Shown here in pieces: positions 31,953 to 42,450 of a stretch of 63,285 nt of DNA. The notes beneath the pieces are model-generated. The model was not told where the DNA came from, ran no database searches, and was given only the letters and a program-made list of their open reading frames with translations. The stretch is from a virus. Location of the stretch: positions 1 to 63,285 of the IMG/VR virus record IMGVR_UViG_3300021594_000952; one strand, given 5' to 3'. The first letter of the stretch is position 1. Each line of letters opens with the position of its first letter. Position numbers and translations under genes: made by a program.

Positions 31953-32025
31953 GAAGGTAATCCCTTTTTCGCCAAAGGCATTGACCATTTTGAAAACGCT
32001 CTACATATAACGTATTTTCTTTCAT
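31942..32025 (-). CDS. 27-aa peptide
   Basis: Opens MKENTLYVERFQNGQCLWRK; preceded by a class A promoter. The frame is short and support is limited to promoter placement and a clean frame. It ends at the class B motif of the homing endonuclease gene. Confidence 0.4.
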   Translation of the reverse strand: MKENTLYVERFQNGQCLWRKRDYLQYV

Positions 32026-32030
32026 AACCG

Positions 32031-32041
32031 TAATATACAAA
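32031..32041 (-). promoter_or_regulatory. Class A promoter motif directly after a terminator
   Basis: The - strand reads TTTGTATATTA and begins within the T-run of the preceding terminator. Confidence 0.6.
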
Positions 32042-32068
32042 AAAAGCTTGCAATTTGCAAGCCTTTTA
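32042..32068 (-). terminator. Perfect 7-bp hairpin terminator
   Basis: The - strand has GCTTGCA-AAT-TGCAAGC followed by seven T. It terminates the tagged-gene unit 33623-32079 and is directly followed by a class A promoter. Confidence 0.9.
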
Positions 32069-32078
32069 AGTTAAAATT

Positions 32079-32636
32079 TTATTCTCCTTGTTTAAACCAC
32101 CCAATATACCTTAACCTATTTTCAGGCCAATATCTATCCAATGTTGCTTTATCTACTGGGGTGTCAAGCCATTTGTCTCTTAGTTGATAGTCAGTGTATC
32201 CACTTTTTGGGTCGCTATGGGAAACATGTACATTCCCATCCCTATCAGTGTTATAATAAGTGTTAGCTAGTTCATAGTATGTTGGGTCTGGTCTTCCACT
32301 TCCATTATCTGTTGTTAATGGGAGAAGATTTTTACTGTAGCGTTCTCTTGCTGTTCTATCTTCTGCATCTGATTCTTCTCGGTATGTTCTTACCCAATAT
32401 TCACTACGAAGTTTGTTGAAGATTTTTGTAACTTTACTTTTTTCTTGTGGGGTCAAAGGACGACCCATTTTATCTTCAATAAAGCTTTTAACTTCGTATT
32501 CTCCATGGTATTTGTTTTCTTCAGTAAAAGGATTATCTTTTACATATTGAGCTACTTCAGCGGAAATATCAATTTCTTCTTTTAAGATTTTTTGAATTTC
32601 CTCTTTAATGATTTGTTTTAGTTGTTCCTTTTTCAT
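32079..32636 (-). CDS. Type I tagged protein, possibly capsid-targeted
   Basis: 185 aa. N terminus MKKEQLKQIIKEEIQKILKEE is the type I tag, close to those at 13518 and 53975. The body has EDKMGRPLTPQEKSKVTKIF and ends WPENRLRYIGWFKQGE. Helical, charged, no membrane segment. Lies 6 nt from the second tagged gene and ends at a strong terminator. Function unknown; prohead delivery is inferred. Confidence 0.65.
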   Translation of the reverse strand: MKKEQLKQIIKEEIQKILKEEIDISAEVAQYVKDNPFTEENKYHGEYEVKSFIEDKMGRPLTPQEKSKVTKIFNKLRSEYWVRTYREESDAEDRTARERYSKNLLPLTTDNGSGRPDPTYYELANTYYNTDRDGNVHVSHSDPKSGYTDYQLRDKWLDTPVDKATLDRYWPENRLRYIGWFKQGE

Positions 32637-32642
32637 TTCATT

Positions 32643-33623
32643 TTATTTTATAATTCCTGCTCGTCTTAGCATTTGATATCTTTCAAAATCAAAATCTAAA
32701 GATTCTTTCAGTTTTGTTTTAAAGTCAAAAGCTATTGGTTGTAGAGCTGCTCTTTGAGATGCTGTTATACCTGTTACAACTAGTTTGTATTTTCTTTCCT
32801 CACCTTCATCAACAGGGGAAATTTCAAATTTTGCATTTGGAACGTCTCCAAGTTTTGCTTGCAATTGTTTACGAAGTTTATCTGCTTGATCAGCTGTGTT
32901 TACAGTGGTAGAAAGTGGTGGAACTTCCTCTGCTTTTGGTTTTTCTATAGTTTGTGGTGTTTCTGTATCACCTGCTTCTATGCTGATTACTGTATAGCCT
33001 ACTCCAGCGTTATCAAATACAGTTTTTAATACTTTTTCAAGGTATGCTTTTGTATTGAATGGATTTTCCATAGAGGAAGGAAATATGATTTTCCCATCTT
33101 CTACTTTGTAGTTTACATCCTTTTCCAATTTACCAGCATATTTTTTCAAGTTTGCTGGGGTTTTCATTGGAAAGTAATTTGCTCCGTAACGGCCAACTAG
33201 CTCTTTTGGTAAACTTTTTCCAGGGAGAGAAAACAAGTAATCATTTAAACTACCATCGTTTCCTTCTGCTTGCCATTTTTCATAGCCTGCTTCTGCTTCT
33301 TTTTCAGTAGCTGTCCATGCTTGGGGTACTCTATTTTTGATGTCTATAAGTTTGAATGCTTTTTCATCTTCCGAGCGAGAATCCCAGTCTTTCCAAGCAG
33401 CGCCTGCTTTTTGTGCAGGGATAGAAGGACCAAATGCTTTTGCAATAGCTTTAGGGTCGCGCATATTTTGCGCATATATACCGTAATTTTCAATGTTGTC
33501 TAGTGCTTTTAGAGCATCATCTAGTGATTCTGGGTCAATGGCTAGATCATATTTGACACGAAGTTGTTTTTGGTCTCCACCTTCTTCATCTTCTATTTCA
33601 CGTAGTATATCTGTTAATTTCAT
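32643..33623 (-). CDS. Doubly tagged protein, possibly capsid-targeted
   Basis: 326 aa. N terminus MKLTDILREIEDEE is a type I-like tag and the last residues (DFERYQMLRRAGIIK) are the C-terminal type II tag, so it carries both modules. The central region has KDWDSRSEDEKAF and a Pro/Glu linker (EKPKAEEVPPLSTTV). Function of the body unknown. A class B motif precedes the gene. Confidence 0.65.
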   Translation of the reverse strand: MKLTDILREIEDEEGGDQKQLRVKYDLAIDPESLDDALKALDNIENYGIYAQNMRDPKAIAKAFGPSIPAQKAGAAWKDWDSRSEDEKAFKLIDIKNRVPQAWTATEKEAEAGYEKWQAEGNDGSLNDYLFSLPGKSLPKELVGRYGANYFPMKTPANLKKYAGKLEKDVNYKVEDGKIIFPSSMENPFNTKAYLEKVLKTVFDNAGVGYTVISIEAGDTETPQTIEKPKAEEVPPLSTTVNTADQADKLRKQLQAKLGDVPNAKFEISPVDEGEERKYKLVVTGITASQRAALQPIAFDFKTKLKESLDFDFERYQMLRRAGIIK

Positions 33624-33624
33624 A

Positions 33625-33636
33625 CCTATAAATATT
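33625..33636 (-). promoter_or_regulatory. Class B promoter motif
   Basis: The - strand reads AATATTTATAGG, beginning in the stop codon of the upstream 88-aa gene and only a few nt from the tagged gene start. Confidence 0.5.
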
Positions 33637-33901
33637 AATAGTCTCCGTAAATGTTAAAACGTTTGGGTGGTTCAGGTGGAGCTACTGGGATTTCTTCTGT
33701 TTCGATTCGGATAACAAATAGTTCACTGTTTAAAGGTTCCAACCTAAAATGAGCATTTTCACCTGTTTTCTGGAACCATGCCTCTAGGGTTTCAGTTAGG
33801 GAGCCATGTTCTTCTGTCTCCCCAACCAAACACCACGTATCACCTTTTCCTTTTACGCGTGTGGCGATCAATTCGTTGTATTCTACTTCTTGTGTTTCCA
33901 T
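33635..33901 (-). CDS. Small hypothetical protein downstream of groEL
   Basis: 88 aa, acidic, with a Pro-rich tail (EEIPVAPPEPPKRF). It begins one base after groEL stops, so it is part of the chaperonin operon. It may be regulated with groEL. Function unknown. Confidence 0.6.
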   Translation of the reverse strand: METQEVEYNELIATRVKGKGDTWCLVGETEEHGSLTETLEAWFQKTGENAHFRLEPLNSELFVIRIETEEIPVAPPEPPKRFNIYGDY

Positions 33902-33902
33902 A

Positions 33903-35843
<1,941 letters not shown>

Positions 35844-35847
<4 letters not shown>

Positions 35848-36206
35848 ATTTCGATTGATTTTAATAGATTGTCTAATCCGGTTTTAACTTCTTTCCAAGT
35901 TGCAATATATCCTTTGATAGAGGAATATTCACCTTGGTTTTGATAGAATTTTTGTTTTGCAATACTGTTGAGGGCATTTGAAAAGCTACTGTAGTATCCA
36001 ACAACTTTTTCTTGTTCTTTACCTGTTGCTTCTTTTCCTCCAAATCCACGAGTAGAAACAACTGTTTCCATTACGGTAAAGTTTGTAGCGTCTTTGACAA
36101 TATAGAAAGGCTCCATTGAAGGATCCTTGATTGTGCAAAGTGTAGATTGTGGATCAACATTTTCGCCTCTAGCGGGACGACCGCGTCGTGTTTTTGTTTC
36201 TTGCAT
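35844..36206 (-). CDS. Hypothetical protein with AT-hook-like N terminus
   Basis: 120 aa. RRGRPARGE (residues 7-15) matches the core of an AT-hook, GRP flanked by basic residues. The rest has KDATNFTVMETVVSTRGFGG and a helical end. It overlaps groES by 4 nt. May bind AT-rich DNA; the body is unknown. Class A promoter upstream. Confidence 0.55.
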
Positions 36207-36230
36207 AACTATACTTTAAATTTATAACTG

Positions 36231-36241
36231 TAATATACGAA
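36231..36241 (-). promoter_or_regulatory. Class A promoter motif
   Basis: The - strand reads TTCGTATATTA ahead of the operon holding the AT-hook-like gene, groES and groEL, suggesting chaperonin expression with the metabolic genes. Confidence 0.6.
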
Positions 36242-36267
36242 AACTATTTTAAATAGACAAGCTATTT

Positions 36268-36531
36268 TTATAAAGAATTTAAATATGATATAACTTCAAA
36301 TAAAGTATCTCGTATTTCATTTTCCCATCTAGAATCAGGTTCAATATCAGGGAGATAATTAGATGCCATCCATAAATCTACAACACTAGTATATAATCTT
36401 TGTAAATCATTTATGGCTTTTGTGGATAATTTATTATTATTTTTAAATTCAACAATTTTAGAATCAACATATTGAATTAAATCTAAAATAGATTTATTAT
36501 CTTCTTGAAGATTAAACATCATACCCTTCAT
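36268..36531 (-). CDS. Small helical protein
   Basis: 87 aa, mostly helical (LQEDNKSILDLIQYVDSKI). It overlaps the tagged gene by 20 nt; shorter starts at the Mets of codons 4 or 5 would reduce the overlap. No family recognised. Confidence 0.5.
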   Translation of the reverse strand: MKGMMFNLQEDNKSILDLIQYVDSKIVEFKNNNKLSTKAINDLQRLYTSVVDLWMASNYLPDIEPDSRWENEIRDTLFEVISYLNSL

Positions 36532-36697
36532 CTTTCATTGTATTTTTTAAATTATTTAGGGCTTTTCGTACACCTTCAACATAATTTTTATACCATAGTT
36601 GGGATTTTTGATATGTATATTCTTCTTCAGTAATTACACCTGCCAATTTTTGCATTTGAAGATATTCTTCGTTTAATTGCTCTTCTTGGTTTTCCAT
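36512..36697 (-). CDS. Small type II tagged protein
   Basis: 61 aa from the Met at 36697. Residues 8-25 (LNEEYLQMQKLAGVITEEEY) are the type II tag, here preceded by a short acidic segment. What follows is a helical KSQLWYKNYVEGVRK region. A class B motif lies just upstream. So short that the tag is a third of the protein. Function unknown. Confidence 0.6.
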   Translation of the reverse strand: MENQEEQLNEEYLQMQKLAGVITEEEYTYQKSQLWYKNYVEGVRKALNNLKNTMKDEGYDV

Positions 36698-36701
36698 TTT
36701 A

Positions 36702-36713
36702 TTATACATATTA
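36702..36713 (-). promoter_or_regulatory. Class B promoter motif
   Basis: The - strand reads AATATGTATAAT, overlapping the end of the clamp gene and just before the tagged gene at 36697. Confidence 0.5.
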
Positions 36714-37445
36714 AAAAGCTCTGTCTTCTTTTCTTACCATATAATATTCACTGCGAGAATCTCCACTAGTGAATTCTAGTTTCATCAAACCACTAGCGTT
36801 CAAATATAATTTACCTTCTTTCAAATCCTTGTTTATATTCAATATGTTTTTAAACTGGTTAGAGTTGAATGGTAGTTTAATGTTGTCTTTTTCTATTTTA
36901 CCATATAGCTGGTATGTAATTTTGTTGTTGTGGCCATTTTCATCTCCAAATGTAAATAAGCACATTTTGTCTCCGTTCAAATCTATTTCGGTAGAAACTA
37001 CCATATTGTCGATGTCTCCAAGTGCTGTTTTTGCTTTAACAAGGTTAAGCAAATCTTCCGAGTCAAGGGGAAATGTAGCATCCCATTCCATCTCTGTTAC
37101 AGTTCCTACTTTGGATATTAAAAGCGGGTCTGCTAAAGCATATGTTAGGTTAAATTTGCTGTCTTGAAAATGTAGTTTGGTTGGTATGCTTTTGTGTTTT
37201 TCCAATTCAACAAGTAATTCACCTTGTGTGATGTTGAGCAAGCTCAAGAATTTTTTAGTGTCAAAGATGGCTAGCTCACAATCCTCAATGTCAATGTTTT
37301 GACAGGTGATTTTACCTATAACTTCTTTGTTTATAGACATAAAGTCTATTGTGAGTGTTTTGTCTTTGATTATCCACTTGACGGATTCGTTTTCGCCCAA
37401 GTAGTATTTGTTGATTGCTGCTTGTAAAACTAATTTATTAACCAT
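36711..37445 (-). CDS. 45: Sliding clamp, T4 gp45-like
   Basis: 244 aa, close to T4 gp45 length. Beta-rich two-domain profile with KWIIKDKTLTIDFMSINKEV, a central hydrophobic segment and C-terminal YYMVRKEDRAF. Motifs are weak by eye; the assignment also relies on context between the clamp loader and polymerase and on homologous layout in T4-like phages. It tethers the polymerase to DNA as a trimeric ring. A tagged-gene cassette lies between it and the polymerase-side genes. Confidence 0.75.
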   Translation of the reverse strand: MVNKLVLQAAINKYYLGENESVKWIIKDKTLTIDFMSINKEVIGKITCQNIDIEDCELAIFDTKKFLSLLNITQGELLVELEKHKSIPTKLHFQDSKFNLTYALADPLLISKVGTVTEMEWDATFPLDSEDLLNLVKAKTALGDIDNMVVSTEIDLNGDKMCLFTFGDENGHNNKITYQLYGKIEKDNIKLPFNSNQFKNILNINKDLKEGKLYLNASGLMKLEFTSGDSRSEYYMVRKEDRAF

Positions 37446-37458
37446 GTGTTAAAGATAA

Positions 37459-37488
37459 GAAAAAGCCTGTCGGTAGACAAGCTTTTCT
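37459..37488 (-). terminator. Terminator of a second tagged-gene cassette
   Basis: Stem AAAAGC/GCTTTT with inner TTGTC/GACAG and TACC loop, then TTTTTCTTATC on the - strand. Sequence and structure nearly identical to 29601-29630; the inner C-G pair there is T-A here. Confidence 0.8.
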
Positions 37489-37506
37489 ATAAGATTTATT
37501 TATTGA

Positions 37507-37836
37507 TTAACGATAATCATTATAATAAACAGTTTTACCTGCTATATCCATTGATTCTACTTTATTATATGGGTCCCCTTCAGGGAAAAGTTCTAACATA
37601 TGTTCTTTATCAAAAGAAATATCTATACCTTCTTCTCCATCACCAGCAGTTGCTACTTTTGGATCACCCATAGTTTCAAAGTTAGAAAAAACATCACCTA
37701 ATTTAGATGTAATTTCATCCATATTCTGATTTAGAAAATCAGCTATATTTCCTTCAGTTTCATTTAATTTTGCTTTGTATTCACTTTCAGTGATTAAACC
37801 AGCTAGTTTTTGCATGTGTAAAAATTCTTTGTTCAT
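37507..37836 (-). CDS. Type II tagged protein, possibly capsid-targeted
   Basis: 109 aa from the Met at 37836. MNKEFLHMQKLAGLITESEY opens it; the body has LNQNMDEITSKLGDVFSNFE and an acidic Gly/Glu segment (GDGEEGIDISFDKEHM). The unit has its own class B motif and terminator. Distinct body from the other tagged proteins. Function unknown. Confidence 0.65.
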   Translation of the reverse strand: MNKEFLHMQKLAGLITESEYKAKLNETEGNIADFLNQNMDEITSKLGDVFSNFETMGDPKVATAGDGEEGIDISFDKEHMLELFPEGDPYNKVESMDIAGKTVYYNDYR

Positions 37837-37854
37837 ATCGTTTTGTTTTATTTT

Positions 37855-37866
37855 ATTATATATATT
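37855..37866 (-). promoter_or_regulatory. Class B promoter motif
   Basis: The - strand reads AATATATATAAT before the cassette gene at 37836. Confidence 0.45.
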
Positions 37867-37883
37867 ATGAAATATAAGAAAAG

Positions 37884-38591
37884 TCACTTATACTTCCAAA
37901 TAAAACCCCCAGCTTGTTTTTGTTTCCCCGAAAGGCACCCTGCTATGTCTCCAGATCCTAGCCATTTTTTTGCTTCTGCCCGGCTGGTCCATTCTTTTAT
38001 AAAATTACCTTCTAGGTCATGTTGAGTTATAGGTTTATTGTTGCGGGTTTTTCCTCTACTTGAATTGCTTATGTTTTGTTTATGTTGTTCTGTTTTAGGG
38101 ATACCTTGGAGTTTTATTCCAACTTGAGGTTTCTTTTTGCCTTTATTTCCCTCCCCTATTTTTTTATTTCTAGTGAGATGTGAAGATATTTTAGCTCCAA
38201 ATTCTTTGGGTCGTTTTATCCCTTTAGGGTAACCATTTGTTCCCATTTTCTTTTGGGATATTTTCCTTGCCCATTCGGGTTTATATTCTCTTTCTAAGGT
38301 ATATTTTCGAATTTTTCTTTTAGCTTCTTCGGTTTGAAATTCAGGCCCACCCCCACCTTTTTTTCTTAGGTTTACTACTTCGAACCCCCATTGTCTAAAT
38401 TGTTCTATCCAATATGATTCAATAGGGCCCCAATCTTTACGATCTAAACTATTTATTTCATCTATGTAAATATAAATAATTTGAGAACCGTAAGTTTTGA
38501 TATGGTCATTCTTCCTTGAATTTTTTGTTTTTCCGATATAAACTTTGTTGGGGTCGCCGTAACAGTTTGTTACAAGGTATATTTTTGTCAT
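37884..38591 (-). CDS. GIY-YIG homing endonuclease with NUMOD repeats
   Basis: 235 aa. The N-terminal catalytic module has IYLVTNCYGDPNKVYIGKT (GIY and YIG as IYL and YIG) and RKNDHIKTYG. The middle has repeated KRPKEFG, KPQVGIK and KTRNNK motifs of nuclease-associated DNA-binding repeats. The C terminus has FIKEWTSRAEAKKWLGSGDI and FIWKYK (NUMOD1-like). It sits directly downstream of the polymerase gene, the common position for free-standing homing endonucleases that target polymerase genes. It has its own class B motif. Confidence 0.88.
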   Translation of the reverse strand: MTKIYLVTNCYGDPNKVYIGKTKNSRKNDHIKTYGSQIIYIYIDEINSLDRKDWGPIESYWIEQFRQWGFEVVNLRKKGGGGPEFQTEEAKRKIRKYTLEREYKPEWARKISQKKMGTNGYPKGIKRPKEFGAKISSHLTRNKKIGEGNKGKKKPQVGIKLQGIPKTEQHKQNISNSSRGKTRNNKPITQHDLEGNFIKEWTSRAEAKKWLGSGDIAGCLSGKQKQAGGFIWKYK

Positions 38592-38614
38592 ATGTATTAT
38601 CGTATTATTGTCCG

Positions 38615-38626
38615 ATTATACATATT
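38615..38626 (-). promoter_or_regulatory. Class B promoter motif
   Basis: The - strand reads AATATGTATAAT ahead of the GIY-YIG gene. Confidence 0.5.
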
Positions 38627-38636
38627 GAAAAATTAC

Positions 38637-38664
38637 AGAAGAGCGCAAGAAATTGCGCTCTTTT
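38637..38664. terminator. Hairpin between polymerase and GIY-YIG genes
   Basis: Stem GAGCGCAA/TTGCGCTC with TTTC loop on the - strand. The T-run is stronger on the + side (TTTTTT) than on the - side (TTCTGT), so it may be weak or bidirectional. It follows the stop of the polymerase gene. Confidence 0.6.
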
Positions 38665-41394
38665 TTATGAAAATGCAAAGAATTGTGATCTATAAGGGTT
38701 TAAAGAGAGTTCCCATCCAATATCATCATACACAGTTTGAAGTTTGTTACGGATTACACTATCAAATAGTCCATCCCTATCTATATAGGTGTCTATTAAC
38801 TGAGTGATTTCTGGTGGATCGTTATATCCGTTATAGCCTATAACATCTATTTTGTATGGGTTTGGTTTTAAATATGCTATATACATCTTATCTCCAATTG
38901 TAAATTCAGGGTATTTACGTTGGAGGTTTTTAAATTTAAGTAGATCATTATATATAATACTTGCTTTCGTATTGATTGGACATTTCAATTTGAGTTTAGA
39001 GAATAATTCACCAGCCATAGGCTTACGCTCAATATACTCGTCTAGTTTTTTCAATCCAGTTGGTTTAAGCAACTTTATCCACTCTATAGTGTGCATTGAA
39101 TTTTTAAAGTCCATTACAAACTTGTCAATTTCGGTTTTGGATTTACCAAACAGTATACTTTTGATTAGCTCTTCTCCAAAGTTTCTAAAGTATGGAGGGA
39201 AATTGGATTTCATGATGTCCAACCCTTTCATCTCTAGTTCCTCGATTTCTACACCTTCTTTGTTTACAATGTAAATAGCGTAACGGCGTTTACCAGCCCA
39301 ATATGCTTTTTCAGCAATTACTTCCTGCTTTAACACAAAGTGGTGTTTACCAGTCATATTGAACAGATCATGCGTTATACTGTTTAAGTTTGCATTTGCA
39401 ACATCCTGTAGTTCCTCTGTTAATATCAACAATCGTTTAATTTTTTCTTCACGATCATTGTAGTTTAGATCAGGGTTACGGTGTTTGAGCAGATCTGTAA
39501 GTTCCATGTAGAGCGAATCTGTATCTGATGCGATAACAAATTCCTTTGGTTCAATGTTTAATTGGTTGGATATATAGTTGTTTACAAATATGATTGACTC
39601 TTTCGTAAGTCTTTGTCCGCTGTTTGTAATAGCGGCAGAACATATTTTAAATCCATCTGTAAAACGCCATGAATTAATAGCGTATGTACCGTACAATGCA
39701 TTTTGTAAGATTTTAAATGCCATTTGGTACAAATCATATAGTTTGTAGTTTGCCCAATCTTCTGCTTTACCTGCTGTTTTCTTAAGTGCTCTATAGTGCT
39801 CTCTTTGATCGAACCAATCCTCTAATACCTCACATGCTATACTTTTTTTATCTGTTCTGAATAAGGCTCCACTAGCTGATATGGTCCAATTGTTTTGTTC
39901 AATTAGTTCTATAAGGTTAGAGGTAGCAATGGTAGCATCCTTTAAAACATATCGTTTTTTGTCTAGTTTTTGGATGTGTATTTTTTCTTCCGGATCACGT
40001 TTACGTAACTGCTCAAGTGAATTGTATTGTTCATAGTTGTTTTTTGTAACAATTCTACCCATTAAAGTTTCAACACCCAAATTCAATGATTTGATAATTG
40101 AAGGATATAGCGAGGTAAAGTCAAGGTCAGATACATCCGAATATAGTCCTGGTTTAGGGTCAAGTAAATATCCTCCAGCGTACGAATCGTATTTACGGAC
40201 TGTTTTGATGTTGCGCTGTAGATATTTGTTTGATAGGGTTTTAACAACTACTGTTTTATCCTCTATACTGTAGATATGGCCTTCAATTGTTGGGGTTCCT
40301 CGTTGTTGTACAACATGATCTCCCACTTCCAATTCTCTAATGGTAGGGTTTGTGGTGGTTGGTTTGTTTGGCGCTACTATACCTTTACGTTTCAAGTATG
40401 TTAATATTGCACCTTCATTTAATGCAGTATTATAGTAGATAGATTCGTATGGTGTATGACATAGGTGGGAGATCAAGATAGTCAATTCAATGAATTTTTG
40501 TTTTTCCTCTAGCGCCTCTATAATTTCAACATCTCGAATGTTGTATTCAACATATTTGAGTGGGTCTTCTTTAAACAATGTATCTAAATTACCATTGTAT
40601 TCTATTTTACCTAGTTTAGCATATTTTAAACCAACATCACCCAACTTGTATGATGATTCTTCTTTCATGATATACTTTTTTAACAAAAGCATATAATCTA
40701 GGCTGTTAACTAGTCCAATTGAAATTGGAGAGTTCGGGTTATAGATATTTTCATTGATTTTACCCACAGGAGATAAACGAAATACTTCATCCCCCAAACG
40801 CTTTTTAATACGGTAGTATAGGTATGGAATATCAAAGAAATCACTGTTGTATCCTACAACAATGGTTGGATCAATTTGTTCCCATTTGTTTAAAAACTTG
40901 CGGATAAGATCATCCTCGCTTTTACAAGATACAATTTGCTTACCTTCAACTGTTGTGGTTTGAATGTTTTGCTGTTTATCTAAGATAAAACATATTTTTT
41001 CCTTTGCTCTAACATCAATTAAAGCAATAGCGGTTATTTCAGCATTTGCTTCCCTGATGGTGGTTGGTGTAAGAGCACCTAAAATTTCAATCTCAATATC
41101 CAGATACACTGTGTTGTGGTATTCTGGCATATCATCTGTTTTGTAGTATAGATCGCGTAGTAAAACTAGTTCACGGTCAATATCTTTCTCTAAGATGTTT
41201 GGATTTGTTTTATCATATTTGCCTTGGAAAGGGGAGCATCTTTCTCCAAAGAGCGTTTCACACTCCCCTTCATTGTCTATTTTGTAGAGTGTAGGCCAAT
41301 ATTGAAAGCAATTGATACCTTTTTTATCATCACGTATATAGTAATGGTATTGATCATCGCCAGGTTGGCGGTTATAGTAAATTGCTTGGTACAT
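38665..41394 (-). CDS. 43: Family B DNA polymerase, T4 gp43-like
   Basis: 909 aa, full length. The proofreading exonuclease motifs are YLDIEIE at 97-103, VVGYNSDFFDIPY at 179-191 and the YxxxD pattern in YNIRDVEIIEALE at 284-296. Polymerase motifs are DLDFTSLYPSI at 423-433 (motif A), KILQNALYGTYA at 561-572 (motif B) and ASDTDSLY at 622-629 (motif C, catalytic DTD). No intein or intron is visible. It replicates the genome with the clamp and helicase. Because the genome likely carries a deazaguanine base, it must accept modified templates. Ends at a hairpin that precedes a homing endonuclease gene. Confidence 0.97.
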   Translation of the reverse strand: MYQAIYYNRQPGDDQYHYYIRDDKKGINCFQYWPTLYKIDNEGECETLFGERCSPFQGKYDKTNPNILEKDIDRELVLLRDLYYKTDDMPEYHNTVYLDIEIEILGALTPTTIREANAEITAIALIDVRAKEKICFILDKQQNIQTTTVEGKQIVSCKSEDDLIRKFLNKWEQIDPTIVVGYNSDFFDIPYLYYRIKKRLGDEVFRLSPVGKINENIYNPNSPISIGLVNSLDYMLLLKKYIMKEESSYKLGDVGLKYAKLGKIEYNGNLDTLFKEDPLKYVEYNIRDVEIIEALEEKQKFIELTILISHLCHTPYESIYYNTALNEGAILTYLKRKGIVAPNKPTTTNPTIRELEVGDHVVQQRGTPTIEGHIYSIEDKTVVVKTLSNKYLQRNIKTVRKYDSYAGGYLLDPKPGLYSDVSDLDFTSLYPSIIKSLNLGVETLMGRIVTKNNYEQYNSLEQLRKRDPEEKIHIQKLDKKRYVLKDATIATSNLIELIEQNNWTISASGALFRTDKKSIACEVLEDWFDQREHYRALKKTAGKAEDWANYKLYDLYQMAFKILQNALYGTYAINSWRFTDGFKICSAAITNSGQRLTKESIIFVNNYISNQLNIEPKEFVIASDTDSLYMELTDLLKHRNPDLNYNDREEKIKRLLILTEELQDVANANLNSITHDLFNMTGKHHFVLKQEVIAEKAYWAGKRRYAIYIVNKEGVEIEELEMKGLDIMKSNFPPYFRNFGEELIKSILFGKSKTEIDKFVMDFKNSMHTIEWIKLLKPTGLKKLDEYIERKPMAGELFSKLKLKCPINTKASIIYNDLLKFKNLQRKYPEFTIGDKMYIAYLKPNPYKIDVIGYNGYNDPPEITQLIDTYIDRDGLFDSVIRNKLQTVYDDIGWELSLNPYRSQFFAFS

Positions 41395-41414
41395 AACTTT
41401 TATTTAAAGTAAAA

Positions 41415-41663
41415 TTACTTTTTGGTTGTCTTTTTAACTACTTTAGTTTCAACTGTTTCTTCCACAGCTGTATCTTCTACAACTACATCTTCTACAATTA
41501 CTGCATCTTCAATAACCGGTGTTGATTTTTTAGCTACTGGTTGTGGGTTTAATGTTGCTTCTAGTTCGTTAATCAAGTTAGACATTTCTGTAAAACGAAT
41601 GTTTGGTTGAGACCAATTCAATTGGTGTTTCAATTCTTGGATGATTTCTTGTGCGTTTCTCAT
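41415..41663 (-). CDS. Small protein with Val/Glu-rich low-complexity tail
   Basis: 82 aa. Helical N-terminal half (IIQELKHQLNWSQPNIRFTE) then a low-complexity stretch of Val, Glu and Asp pairs and a basic end (KVVKKTTKK). Directly upstream of the polymerase on the transcript. Role unknown; a scaffold or tether is possible. Confidence 0.6.
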   Translation of the reverse strand: MRNAQEIIQELKHQLNWSQPNIRFTEMSNLINELEATLNPQPVAKKSTPVIEDAVIVEDVVVEDTAVEETVETKVVKKTTKK

Positions 41664-41666
41664 ATA

Positions 41667-42287
41667 TTATTGGTTTAAAAATTTACTTAAATCTGGTCTA
41701 AAGTAGTTGATGTTTTTCATCACTTTTTTGTCAGAGCTTCTATAGACGATATAATATGACCCAACCTTTTCATAGTGACATGGTTCGCCTTGTTCTTTGG
41801 ATCGTACCTCAACTGTAGTCTGCGCTTCTTCTTCACTTGTACAAGCTTTGCTAAGATTCGAGGCTTGTACTTCTTGATACGCGGGCCATACTTTATCCTT
41901 AAGGCCATGTAGCATAGCCCCATTACCAAGCGAGACATAGGTAATGTCACACAAAGCATCAAGAACTTCAACAATGTCCCCTGTTTCACACGCATGTTTA
42001 TATTCCTCTAATTCTTCCAAAATAAAATTATAGACAAACATCCACTCCTTCTCATCGGGAATGACCGGGTTATAATTATTTGGTTTTCCCATTACTGCAT
42101 TGAATTCTTCAACTTCTGATATGAATGGTACATAGGTTTGTTTTAGGTCATTAATTTCCTTGTTTAATGTATTCCATTTCTCAATCACATCATCTCCAAA
42201 TTCAATTTTGGACATCATGGAAAGATCTATTGCTTGGAATTTTAGCAATTCAATTAATTCTTCTTGTTTTTTTTCTAGTTGTGTCAT
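41667..42287 (-). CDS. MazG-like/PRA-PH nucleotide pyrophosphohydrolase
   Basis: 206 aa. EEFNAVMGKP, then YNFILEELEEYKHACETGDIVEVLDALCDITYV, is the EExxE...D helical signature of the all-alpha NTP-PPase family, with metal-binding Glu and Asp visible. The rest has SYYIVYRSSDKKVMK. Hydrolyses (d)NTP to (d)NMP and pyrophosphate, perhaps clearing canonical or modified nucleotides. Next to the phosphoribosyltransferase and deazaguanine genes. It overlaps the next gene by 38 nt. Confidence 0.8.
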   Translation of the reverse strand: MTQLEKKQEELIELLKFQAIDLSMMSKIEFGDDVIEKWNTLNKEINDLKQTYVPFISEVEEFNAVMGKPNNYNPVIPDEKEWMFVYNFILEELEEYKHACETGDIVEVLDALCDITYVSLGNGAMLHGLKDKVWPAYQEVQASNLSKACTSEEEAQTTVEVRSKEQGEPCHYEKVGSYYIVYRSSDKKVMKNINYFRPDLSKFLNQ

Positions 42288-42450
42288 TTTGGTTTTCTAT
42301 TAAATGGTAATATAATCTTTCGCTTACAAGAGTTTTCCAAACATTTATTCGCTCTTGAGATAAACTGTTTTTCTTTTTAGGGTCTATCAAAATTTGAAGA
42401 TTCCCTTGCAATTCTGCATTTATTAATGCTAGTATTTCTTCTCTATCCAT
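42250..42450 (-). CDS. Small hypothetical protein
   Basis: 66 aa, helical, with a basic end (TTRKKTRRIN). It overlaps both the MazG-like gene (38 nt) and the phosphoribosyltransferase gene (8 nt). Function unknown. Confidence 0.45.
   Translation of the reverse strand: MDREEILALINAELQGNLQILIDPKKKNSLSQERINVWKTLVSERLYYHLIENQNDTTRKKTRRIN

Noticed and set aside
13526-33636. T4-type late promoter TATAAATA reading on the + strand
   Set aside because: The + strand TATAAATATT is the reverse of the class B motif; since all genes lie on the - strand, the motif was read in that direction and no + strand gene follows.
41720-41995. Alternate frame within the MazG-like gene
   Set aside because: Basic, low-information frame inside a gene with a recognised enzyme motif in another frame.
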